A stretch of 64,000 nt of DNA, from the NCBI GenBank assembly GCA_000711775.1, contig ARYC01003479.1, positions 1-64,000 on the forward strand. The letters are read 5' to 3'. Below are positions 1-10,009 of this stretch, piece by piece; position 1 is the first letter of the stretch, and the number at the start of each line of letters is the position of its first letter. Position numbers and translations under genes: made by a program. A model generated the notes under the pieces. It was not told the DNA's origin. It did not search any database and was given only the letters and a program-made list of their open reading frames with translations. Origin of the DNA: Oxytricha trifallax (taxonomy: Eukaryota > Ciliophora > Spirotrichea > Sporadotrichida > Oxytrichidae).

Positions 1-296
1 GATTGGAGAGATGGAGACACTTAATGGGATATCTGGGCTCTAGCAGTAATAATAATAGAGAGCGACATGCAAAGAAACGATTACTTTAGCTGCAGGGGTG
101 AGAGAGATTCTCTAAGCAGAGAATCAAACAATATCTCGATAAAAATAAAATAAATGGAGGTCTCAGAGAACTTGCATACTCAACTGTTATCAAGCCAAGC
201 AAAGAGAATTAACAAACAATAGAAACAATCAAACATCAACTAAGAAAGATAAAATTCAGAGAACTGCCACATGACTCTAAGCTTATGTTTGTGTGA
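1..296 (+). pseudogene. TBE zinc-finger/kinase ORF, 3' fragment
   Basis: This is the C-terminal part of the TBE 57-kDa-type kinase ORF, starting in the segment DWRDGDTQWDIWALAV of kinase subdomain IX. Relative to the copy at 48418 it has two extra bases (CT) near 112-118 in the run GATTCTCTAAGC. This shifts the reading frame, so the tail up to the family stop (TGA 294-296) is out of frame. The other copy differs by a nonsense TGA at 48571. Each copy is therefore damaged at a different place, as expected for transposon copies decaying independently. Confidence 0.85.
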
Positions 297-455
297 TATA
301 TTTTAAAACTCGCTTGTTATACTCACTTAAATTACTAATATTTAAACATTAAACCCCTAAATAAACCCTATAAAACCCTAATAAAGTATGCACTAATAGT
401 CTACTTTTATCAATCAAAAACTCAATCAAACTACTGAAAGGGTTTTGGGGTTTTG
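1..455 (+). mobile_element. TBE transposon, right-hand end (element cut by window start)
   Basis: This is the right end of a telomere-bearing element. It is nearly identical to the right end of the complete TBE at 44700-48873 (compare 1-455 with 48418-48873). It ends in CTGAAAGGGTTTTGGGGTTTTG, the inward G4T4 form of the C4A4 telomere-like end. The next bases AAT (456-458) fit the 3-bp ANT target duplication of TBEs. The left end lies outside the window, so the duplication cannot be checked on that side. Confidence 0.93.
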
Positions 456-458
456 AAT

Positions 459-3371
459 GAATTCCTGTCAGCTTTTGAAGAAGAAATTAGAAAATTTAAT
501 AATAAAATTTCAAACAGAAATCTCTCTGAAGTTAAATACTTTATAGTAATAAAATTAGAATTTACTTTGAATACTTTTAATATTTGAATTATTTATGAAG
601 TTTTTAACAGATTTCAATTGATATTTTAATGTTTGGAGCAATAGATATATCAGCAAAAAGAGTCTCTATCTGTCAGGGACAGTTTTAATGTAAAAAGAAT
701 GCAGAAACAATTATAATTATTATTTATAATATAAACAGATTAAACCTCAAATATAACTAAAAGCATATAAATACTGAGAATCATTTAAATTTTATGATTT
801 TAAATTAATAAAATATTTACATAGTACTTAATATAAATCAATTATTATTTGTATTTTAGATTTAAGATTGACGATCAAATGCAAAGCATAATTAAGATTC
901 TCGGTAGATGTTTTGATTTAAGGGAGATTATGTATTATGAATGCATTGTTTTTTAGAGCAAAATTTTAAATAATTAATGGTATAAATACATAAAATTTTG
1001 ATATTCATTATTTTTTTATGATAATAGAGCTAAGTTAATAAGCCGCATCATATTGGCAGTGATCTCATTATCTAGTGTACTTTTATTCTATTATTAAAAC
1101 TATTGAAAAAAATTTAATAATTATTGACAAAAATTTTAATGATTCAAAAAATAGTAAATTATTATATTTTTATTGATAAATATTCCCATTTTATATCAAT
1201 AACATTTACTACTATAATATAGAATTAAAAAATGTATGTGAATAATTTTGAGGATGTATTTTATTATGGATTTTTTATTAAGAGGAGATCTATACCCCTG
1301 CGTCAATTTAAACAAATAACATTATTTTATTATTTGATTTTACTTAAGAGATTATAAAAGAAGTTAAGCTGCTAATTTCGAAAGTATGAATATTAATTTT
1401 CATGAAAATTTAAAACAATTTAATAATAAAAACCCTTAAATACAATGAAAGCTATAATAAATTAATATCGTGGAGTACCTCATTAAGAATTTTGCCTAAA
1501 TTTAAAATATTAATAAAATTTCATCATAAAATATATTATCGCTTTACAAGAGTGCTTTTTACTTTATAAATGATCTTCGCTTTGATAAAATATTGTTTGA
1601 AATATTTATATTTTACTTTGAAATTTTATTAAGTTTATCGAGATATCTGGAAAATAGAATTGCCATCACTCATCAATACTAAAACACATTATATAATTAG
1701 CCATAATTTAATGTAGAAAAGGAATATTGAGTTCTCATAATTTACTTATGATCAGAGAATTAATTTAATCGCAGAAAAATTTGTAATTCTTAAATTTTTA
1801 ATGTATTCATAAATTCCTTGTAAAGTACAAAGTATCTATTAAGTTTTATACTAATACTTTATAAATTTAGCGAAGAATTCTGGAGAATTCTCAGACCGAC
1901 AGAATGTACATAATTATTTTGCCTCAAAATATGATTATTTTTAATGTACGCAAAATTGCTCATTAGATAAAGCTATAATTTTACTCATCTTGCTAAAACA
2001 TTACAGGACACATTTAATATATATTTAATTAAATGTATATACTTTTTTTTAAAATAAAAATTTGAAGGTGAAATTTTCTTCGCCAAAATGGTAAATAGAA
2101 CCAAAAGGAAAGTTTCCTTCTCCATACATTAAAAATATGTATTTATGAATTATTTAAAATCTTTATCATAAATTATTATTTAAATATTCACTCTTGGACA
2201 TCAAATATCTTTTCTATCTTTATATAGATTTTTTTAAAAATAAAAAACATTTAAATTTATTCGAAAACAGTTATTTTAGCATATTCTTTTTATTATAAAA
2301 TTAAAATAGACATTATTATAAATGTTGAAAATTTTTATGATAAAAAAGTTTTTTAATAAATGCTCATGGTAATTTTACATTAGATAGACACAATTATCAT
2401 ATCATAAATTTAAATATTATGACAAAAAATTCCCCCCAAACATTTATATTTTACGATTGCTTAGCTAAAATTGTCAATTTATTAGACATTAAGCAAAGAA
2501 GAAAGTCAAATCTTAAATCTACAAGAAGTATTCATTAAATAGATATCATGTTAAATATTTTTAAGAATTATTTAATTTTTAAGATTACTTGCTAATGAAA
2601 ATAGAGGAATATTCCAAAAACAAATTAAATAGATACATAATGAGCAACATCATAAACTATGGAAAAATAGAGTGGTTTAGTGATATAGATATTTATAGAA
2701 TTTTTATTTAGTTTACATATCCTTTATTATTTTAACATTAAGGGGGGGGGGGAAGTTTCCTGCCCCATACATAAAAATATGTAATTTTTATAATTTTCAA
2801 ACAATCTTTATCATCAATTATGATGAAGTTTTTTTAAAATTTAGCTTCAAATATCATTTCTACCTTGATAATGTATTTAAAATTTAATGAAAATTACATT
2901 AATATTAATAAAAAACACTTATTTTAGCCTTGTTAATAATATATAATTTGAAAAAGAAAATTATAACCGTGAAAATTATATAATAATAAATGTTGTATAG
3001 TACATGATTATGGTAATTGAAATTGAAATTTATCTGTTTATATTAAAATTAATGCAAAAAACATAAAATTTAATGTTGGGGGCAGGAAACTTCCCCCCCA
3101 ACATTAACAAACTCCTAATATAAATAAAATTTTATGTAAGTTAAAGAATTATAATTAATATATTTATGTTACAAATCTCAAACAATAAATTCAATTACAG
3201 AGAGAAAAAGCTTTGAAGTATTAAGACTACTTAGAGGGTGAAGGTGATATTGATGATGATGATCCGTAAGAAGAAGGAGTGTTAATAAACAAACTAAAAG
3301 ATATCAAATTTCATTAATAGCCTAAATTTGGCAATTATAAGAAGGAGGGTAAGAAGAAAGCTTATAAATGA
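459..3371 (+). CDS. Hypothetical protein precursor, paralogue 1 (multi-MDS)
   Basis: I do not recognise this family. It is supported by paralogy with 12867-15625: matching short open segments occur in the same order and the differences keep the protein. Segments near 459-545 (EFLSAFEEEIRKFNNK), 597-715, 860-965 (ILGRCFDLREIMYYEC), 1465-1500 (IVEYLIKNFAQ), 1547-1600 (SAFYFINDLRFDKI), 2495-2540, 2583-2712 (YGKIEWFSDIDIYRIF) and 3215-3371 (acidic, GDIDDDDPQEE, ending in a Lys-rich tail and TGA). IESs separate them, and two G-run MITEs sit in IESs here that are absent from paralogue 2. The N-terminus is missing: a TBE ends at 455, directly before the first segment. It may be germline-limited, because the centrin copy behind it is broken. 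It could also still be a working gene. Confidence 0.55.
2095..2447. mobile_element. Diverged copy of the G-run MITE family
   Basis: The left edge (AAGGAAAGTTTCCTTCTCC then CATACAT and AAAAATATGTA) and the right edge (AAAAAATTCCCCCCAAACATT) resemble the element at 2734-3107, and both share an internal AATCTTTATCAT segment. The ends are degraded. There is no coding capacity. It lies in an IES of paralogue 1 and has no counterpart in paralogue 2. Confidence 0.5.
2734..3107. mobile_element. G-run MITE (about 370 bp)
   Basis: Terminal inverted repeats of about 30 bp. The left end begins AACATTA, then a run of about 12 G, then AAGTTTCCTGCCCC. The right end is the reverse complement, ending GGCAGGAAACTTCCCCCCCA then ACATTAA. 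The interior is AT-rich and non-coding. It lies in an IES between the EWFSDIDIYRIF and acidic C-terminal segments of paralogue 1. The same family occurs at about 22158-22537, at about 2095-2447 (diverged) and as a fragment at 6228. Confidence 0.8.
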
Positions 3372-3554
3372 TGTTAAATGATATCATAATATATTTATAA
3401 TGATAATATGGTTTAACTTGAAAAATATAATTGCTTTTACATTCACATAGAAATGATAATATTTTGACGATTTTAAATTGCAACTCTGATATTAAATTTT
3501 ACTAGTTTTTTATCAATAATAAAGTAAATTTGAACTTTTAATTTTCCATACAAT

Positions 3555-3765
3555 TAGAGCTAAGTGAAAGAACTGGTGCTCAAAATCCTAATAAAACAAA
3601 GGCCTTGAAATCCCAGGCCTCGTAGATAATGAGATGCGGATCATGTATGATTGACCCCAAGAAATTAAAGCAACTATGAAATAACTAGGCTTTAATTTAA
3701 AACCACAAAATGCTAAAATCAATTATTTAATTGGACTATTAACAACTATCTTCTAAATGATTCAA
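3555..3765 (+). pseudogene. Centrin pseudogene (5' part)
   Basis: This stretch aligns with the centrin gene at 15776. Shared blocks are ACTGGTGCTCAAAA, AAGGCCTTGAAA, CCCAGGCCTC and TATGATTGACCCCAAG, plus AACTATCTTCTAAATGAT at the position of the first IES junction. Against the intact copy, roughly 45 bp covering the first EF-hand helix and the start of its loop are missing between GAGAT and the GATTGACCCC block, and there are further small indels. Nothing resembling the second half of centrin follows after 3765. It is the end of the segmental duplication that also contains paralogue 1. It could not encode a calcium-binding protein. Confidence 0.8.
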
Positions 3766-3780
3766 TAAAGTGAAATTTTC

Positions 3781-6700
3781 TATTTTATTGACTTTATTAA
3801 AGATAATAATTAGCTGACTCTAATATTTTTTGTTGCAAATATCTGAATGCATACTATTTCACTTAATGAAAAATAGTAAATTTATTTAAAAAGAGAGAAA
3901 AGCTTAATTCCTTTAATAAGTTGTTATTGAATTATCAATGTTTGAATAGAAACCATAAAATTAAATTTACTAACTAGTTAAGCATCTTTTTTAGTTTCAT
4001 TTATGCTTCACTTACCCTTTTTTACTTAATTTAAATTTAATTATTTTGCATTGTTTTTTGAAAATAGATTAAGAGCAAGAAATATATAAAATATAAAATT
4101 TACTTATTTTTTAGATTTTATAAATACTTCAAAATTTGCCGGATTAACATATGAAATTAGTTGTTAATTTATTTTAGAAAACGCTTTAGTAATTATTTTT
4201 AATTGAAAATCATAGTTTTATAGTTAACAAGTATTAATGAGATTTTAATTTTATTCATTTTTTATTTATAATTATTAATATACTAATAACTATGCTTATT
4301 TGTTAAATCTCTAAACATATCTTAAAGTTTTCTCTTTATCTTTTTTGCTTTATACATTTCATAAGCTTTAGAATTTATTTACTTCCGCAAGATGTTTATG
4401 ATTCTATATCTTGCCGCAAATCATTAATAGACAATAATTATTAGCATTAATACACATTTGTAAAAACACAAACTATATCAACTTTATACAGGGGTTACGA
4501 GTTTATGCTAAGCACATTCTGATAAGAATTAAACAGCTTTCTACTTAGAGTCGTTAACTCTCCTGAATTTAAAATGGTTTTTAAAAAAAATTTGTTATAT
4601 TTTACTAGAGTAATATGCAAATATTTTGATGGTTAAATTAATTTTAGTTTAATAAATAGTTCATTAATAATACTCTAAGAAATATTTAATATTTAATTTA
4701 AATAATAAAATTAATTATGTAAATATAATTATCATGGATATAATCCTCTTGAATCAACAGAAAAGTGTCCTAGACTATTCAAAAATCAAGTTCTTATATA
4801 AATAGATTTAAATATTAGTTGTATTATCCCTATCGATCAGTAATCATATTAATCGTCAACAAACTTTATAGACTTTTATTATAAACCATGAAATAAAAAT
4901 ACTCAAGAATAAATTATTGTTTACATATAAACTCCACAGAAAAATATATTAATCTCTTCAGCTTTATTTTTTAATTATAAATAGTCTTTAATATTGTAAT
5001 TTTGGTATTTATTTAAACACACAATTTATTGAATTAATTTTAACGAATGATGTATCATTTTGATCATAAAAATTAAATTAAAATTATTAAATGATTGATT
5101 TATTAATAAAGATAACCAGTTAGAGCCTCTTTTAAAAATAAAATTAAAAATTTGATATTATAACCTGAATTATTTGGGTGAGTGCATAGTATTAACAATG
5201 ATTTATATCTATTAGTTTCAAATTTATAATTTATAATATCTATTATATTTAGCAATTCTCGATTGTTTATAAATGTTTTAATTCATTTATAAAAGAACTT
5301 TAATCCAAATTTTTTATCATTTATAGATTGCATATTAACAAACTATTTTAATAATTGTATGAGTAGTTAATATTTATTATTACATTAATAAAATTCTCAA
5401 AAGCTATATTTATCATAGTCATGAGCATAAACTAAAATTACAAACTCAATACATTTGCTTTAAGGAACCTTTTTTTTTTTTTTATTTTTATTGAATATTT
5501 GTAAGAGTATCTTTATAATTATCAATATTCTTAAAATTGTAATAGTACTTAACTATTTTCCATGATATTTTCTTTTATTGTGTCTGTTATATAATGATAA
5601 TTATTTAACTCAAAAATAAAACTCGAAACTTTAGTTGTTTTTTTACTACTATAAATAATATTCATTAAAGTTATTAAAAAAAATATTTTTGACAAACATC
5701 ATATTTTTCTAAAACCATAATATGTTTAGTAAAGCATTTTAATATATCTACTCAAATAATATGATAATGTTTTCGAAAATACATCAGAAAAAATAAGTTA
5801 TTTTTTTAAATATGTGCTAAAATTATATATCCTATAGATTTTTTAAAAATCTAATTTAATAAATTTAATTTCAATATTAACATCAAACGTGATTAATTGT
5901 TGATAAAATATTAAAAAAATAATTGTTAATTAATTCTAAAATAAATTCCATGTAATTGACGTCAATGAAAAAAGCTGAGAAAAAACTAGTCAAAGTATAA
6001 ATTAATCTATTTTGAAGTTAAAATCAAATAATTTCATGTACCCTTACCTATTATATTAGTGTTTGTTTAAATTAATCAATAGTAGTTATTTGTAAAATCA
6101 AGAAGATTTGATATAATCTTCATGCTAGATTGATATACTTATTACTAAGTGGGAATCAAATTATAAATTATAATTTAATATGATTTATTCCAAAAGGAAC
6201 TATTTTGTGCTGCGTTTAAATTAAAATTAATGGGGGGGGGGAAGTTAACTGACCTTATTAAAAATATATTTATAATTTGAATAATGCAAAACTTCTTAAC
6301 TTTTAATTTAAATAAATCATTAAAATGTAAAGGGAATGTTTAGCATACATTTTATTTTTGTTCAATCTTTTATGAATGATTTTAATAAGTATATAAATAC
6401 TACAATATAAAATATTATTGAAGTACTTATAAGATGAAATAAAAAAAGATAAAAATTTTTATATTTACATAAGACAAAATTTCAACCTGGAATAAAGTTG
6501 TTAAAGAAGAATAAAACTCAAAAGAAACATTTGATAATTACGTTAATTATATAGCTCTAAGTATTCTTGTGAATGAGGGATTTTATTCTATCTCCTTAAT
6601 TTAATTTATGTATATTATTTAATAATTTACTCTTGTACCTAATTTAAAAATAATTATTTTATTAGGTATTAAAAAAGTTGATAAATTTAATTGGAATTCT

Positions 6701-7375
6701 AATAGCGATTTAAAAAAACTATAATAATTATCTGAATAAATGAGAAGACACTTTATAAATAATATAAAAGTAAAAATGTTTAAATTACTTGAACAAAAAA
6801 ATATAAAAAATAATTGATAATTGAACAAATTAAATGTTTTCAATAAATTTTTGAAATTCGCATAATTAAAGATTTAATAACTAGATTGTTATAATAAAGT
6901 TCTTATAATTATTATAAAAATAACTAATTTTAACTACCCATTAATAGCAGTAATAATCCACAAGCATATAACAAAAAATGAATGCAATTAATGAAAACTA
7001 CTGATTTATATTCGCTCAATAAGAGCAAAGAAAATTGACATAAAAAGCGTGAAAAGTTCAACATAGAATGTTGAGTGATTTAATAAAATAATTAAAAATA
7101 TTAAGTTCTCATTATTCTCTTTAAAATATTACCCAATTATATTGATTATTTTTAATTTTTCATCGAAATCCTTTGTTTAATTGAATAGGGCTATTCTTTA
7201 ATGAATAAATTATATGAGATTTTTCTCATAAAGTAGGCTAATTACGAATAGCATAGCAAAGTAATTTTTGTAAAAGAAGAATTAAAAATAAATGAGAAAT
7301 TATTTGAATGTTCTAAAAATGAGAATTCAATAGAAATATATTAAAATTATAAATTATAATTTCAATATATCTTTT
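3781..7375. other. AT-rich germline DNA, no convincing gene
   Basis: Very AT-rich sequence with homopolymer runs (poly-T near 5470). Open frames here are no longer than expected when TGA is the only stop. A longer open stretch at about 4490-4950 on plus has no recognisable motif and no pointer evidence. It contains one fragment of the G-run MITE (6228-6300). I see no RNA gene. Confidence 0.6.
6228..6300 (+). mobile_element. Fragment of the G-run MITE family
   Basis: TTAATGG followed by a long G run, GAAGTTAACTGACC and AAAAATATATTTATAATTT resembles the left end of the element at 2734. I could not find a matching right end, so this is probably a decayed or truncated copy. Confidence 0.4.
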
Positions 7376-7379
7376 AGTT

Positions 7380-8285
7380 AAAGAATGAAGCTATTTTCCT
7401 TAAATTGTAATTGTGAAGCTTCAATAGTTAAATAATCTAAAAATCATATTTATTATAGCCAGGAAATTCGCCTCCTTCAAAAATTATTTTAAATTAACGT
7501 AAACTGAATTGAAATGAGCCTATTTCTATTTAATTTAATACAATAAATATTATTATAAATATGTTTACTTGTCTTTTAAATCATAAATATACCTGGAAAA
7601 TTATCCAAATCTACTACCAATTGTTTGATACTTCTGTTTGCAACCATCTAAATCGCTCCACTCAAGATTCGAATATTTTCCATAAAACACATGATAAATT
7701 TCACTTAACTATCCAGCCACAAGCAACAAATTTTTCTGATACCCAGTATTGAGGCTATAAATTTGTGATTCATAGTTTAATATACGAATTTCAATTATTG
7801 AAAAATATAGAATGCTTATTTTAATCATTTGGAATAGTAAAACCAAATATAAATGAATGCCATCTTTGCCTATCCGCTGAATAATTATTTCAAATGTCTT
7901 GTTATATCTATGTTATCAACAATTGAAAATACAATTTCTGAGCTTTTAAAGAGCCCACGAACATCGCCACCTTTCAACAAATTCCATACTTAGGAAACAT
8001 CTTGCAAATAAAAATACATATATATTATTTAATTAAAACAATAGTGTTAATCTAAATTTCATATTTTATTTATTATGGTGCAAAGTTTTATCGTCCAGGA
8101 ATTCTTCTTCTTTATGATAAACTGAGTTATTAGCGTAGAACGCTTACTCAAAACCTTCGAAGGAGGCGCCTACAGCTGTAAAATAGTATTTGAATGAATC
8201 TGTGCTGATGTTGCTGAAAACCTAATAGAAAACTATTAGGAGGGTGGATATTAATAATGCTTTAGTAGACATTTTAAAATATTAA
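7380..8285 (-). CDS. Hypothetical secreted-type protein precursor (multi-MDS, minus strand)
   Basis: Open segments with more G+C than their surroundings lie in order on the minus strand: about 8265-8065 (TAVGASFEGFEQAFYANN), 8005-7830 (VWNLLKGGDVRGLFKSSE), 7755-7510 (LLLVAGQLSEIYHVFYGKYS) and about 7500-7380 (FEGGEFPGYNKYDF). The first two join at the 6-bp pointer TTTGCA (copies near 8085 and 8007), which restores the frame as DDKTLQDVSQVW. I found no pointer for the later joins. The composition recalls the poorly characterised small secreted proteins common in ciliates, but no domain is recognised. Start codon and signal peptide were not found, so the N-terminus is probably missing. Confidence 0.5.
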
Positions 8286-8639
8286 CTTATTATTTCTCTT
8301 AGATAAATGCTTGATTAAATAAAGGAATCAAAAAGTGATAGACTAGACTATATGATGAATAGTAAGTAAACACGTATCCCCATAGCATAGACTTTAATAA
8401 TAGAACAAGATTCTTTAGTAGAAATTATCAAAAGTAAATACTTTATTGTTATAAATATTATATATTATCTCAATAATTCTAATCATATTATAAGTATTTG
8501 AATACTCGCATAAATATGAGAAATCAAAATAATAAATATTTATATGAATGACATTATATATTAAAATATAATTCATTATTTTATTACGGTAATATAAAAT
8601 AGCTTAGCAAGTATTGGTAAAATGAAATCGGGTTGAGAA

Positions 8640-9120
8640 TTTGAAAATCAAGTTAAAATTTTATATTTAGTCTTGCATAAAATGCTTAAAGCTTAATTCT
8701 AAAAACCAAGTTTTATCAATATTAACGAAATTAATCAATATGCTTGAAGCATAAGCCGCATTCACTTTGATCCATAAATAACTATTAAAGAGAAATAGAA
8801 AATTAACTTCATTTGAGAAAATGACGATTTAGCTACAAAATGAAGAACAAGCGTAGCATAACTGAAACTTTTTGAGAAGTCAGGGCTCCTAAAATTATAA
8901 GAAGGATACATGATTAAAATTTTGTAAGCTGAACACATTTATGATAAAACTAGCACATTTAAAATAAATCAAATGTTGGTTGACTGCTAAAAGTATCATA
9001 AACCGAATTAAAAAGCATCAATCCTCCCTTAAGCTCTTATGATGACTTGTAAATCTTAAGTTAAATACAAAAGGTCTGAATAATCAGATAAATATTGTTC
9101 TATTTGAGTTTAAACAAAAT
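8640..9120 (+). CDS. Possible coding segments, weak
   Basis: Two plus-strand frames, about 8643-8866 (LSILTKLINMLEAQAAFTL) and 8868-9115 (KSGLLKLQEGYMIKILQAEH), are open when TAA and TAG are Gln. They are in different frames and I found no pointer between them. Lengths of 75-83 codons can occur by chance in this composition. This may be part of a gene whose other segments are elsewhere, or simply a chance open frame. Confidence 0.25.
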
Positions 9121-9290
9121 TCTGTTTTTCAAATATAACTACATTTTAATTAAATTTGCCTAAACTTTTTCTTGAATTACTTTTTTTATACTTAAAGATA
9201 TTTTTCAACACACTCTTATAGTTTATTTATTTTACAAACTAAACTCAGTATTACCTCTTTAAATTTAAATATATTTTAGCAAAAAATAAT

Positions 9291-10009
9291 ATTGTTAGGA
9301 ATACATTAAAAATTGGGAAAATAATTTAGATTTATATTAAATAAATCAAATATTATCATTTCAAGTTGGCTAATTTTAATAATTTTGGGCTCAAGCGATA
9401 GAGAATTTAAATATAGTTGGGTTTTACTATGGGGATACTATTTTGTCTCATCCCTAAAGCGAGATAACTCGACTTTAATGTGATAAAGAGATCAAAATTT
9501 AATTAGAGATCTCTTATATAATAATCAGTATTAATTATTACTAATAAATGTAAAATAAATAGAGGCCATAAATTATTAAAGATGACATTATAATTTTTCG
9601 AAGTATTTCCTTCCCTACTTTTTTTGGTACTCCTGATTACATTGCTCCAGAAGTTGTGCATCCAACATTTATTTTTCCAACGATGAATAAGTAATAGCTC
9701 AATATGTGTTATTAGAATTTTTCAAATTTTTGCTTCCTTCATTTGCATTCAAGATAACGAAGTTGTAGTTTTGTGTTCCTCGTTGCTCAACATATATTAG
9801 TAATAATTAATACTTAAAATATTTTTATTAGAGTTATCTAGCTTTAAGGATGAGACAAAATAGTACCCCCATAATAAAACCCAACTATTTTTAAATTCTC
9901 TATCGCTTGAGCCCAAAATCATTCAAATTAGCCAACTTTAAATGACAATATTTGATTTATTTAATATCAATCTAAATTGTTTTCCCAATTTTTAATGTAT
10001 TCCTAAAAT
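9291..10009. mobile_element. Palindromic MITE with long arms and a captured insert
   Basis: The left arm (9291 to about 9485) and right arm (about 9838 to 10009) are inverted repeats of each other, with the shared blocks GGGCTCAAGCGATAGAGAATT, TAGTTGGGTTTTA and ATTTTGTCTCATCC. The ends ATTGTTAGGAATACATT and AATGTATTCCTAAAAT match those of the elements at 33943 and 43702 (ATTGTAGGAATAC). Those two have only about 35 bp between their arms. This copy has about 350 bp, which holds a protein-kinase fragment. Confidence 0.85.
9575..9725 (+). pseudogene. Protein kinase activation-loop fragment inside a MITE
   Basis: The frame reads RSISFPTFFGTPDYIAPEVV near 9600-9665. GTPDYIAPE is the activation-loop and APE motif of Ser/Thr kinases, in the AGC-like form. 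Reading continues to about 9720. No HRD, DFG or downstream lobe motif is nearby, so only a piece is present. It lies exactly between the inverted arms of the MITE at 9291-10009. It is either a captured host gene segment or a kinase MDS with a MITE arm inserted on each side. Confidence 0.65.

Noticed and set aside
4490-4950. Plus-strand stretch of about 150 codons without TGA
   Set aside because: Long, but composition becomes random after the first 30 codons and no pointer or homologous segment supports it.
6619-6843. Standard-code minus ORF of 74 codons
   Set aside because: Phe/Ile/Asn/Leu-only composition in AT-rich DNA; no paralogue, pointer or motif.
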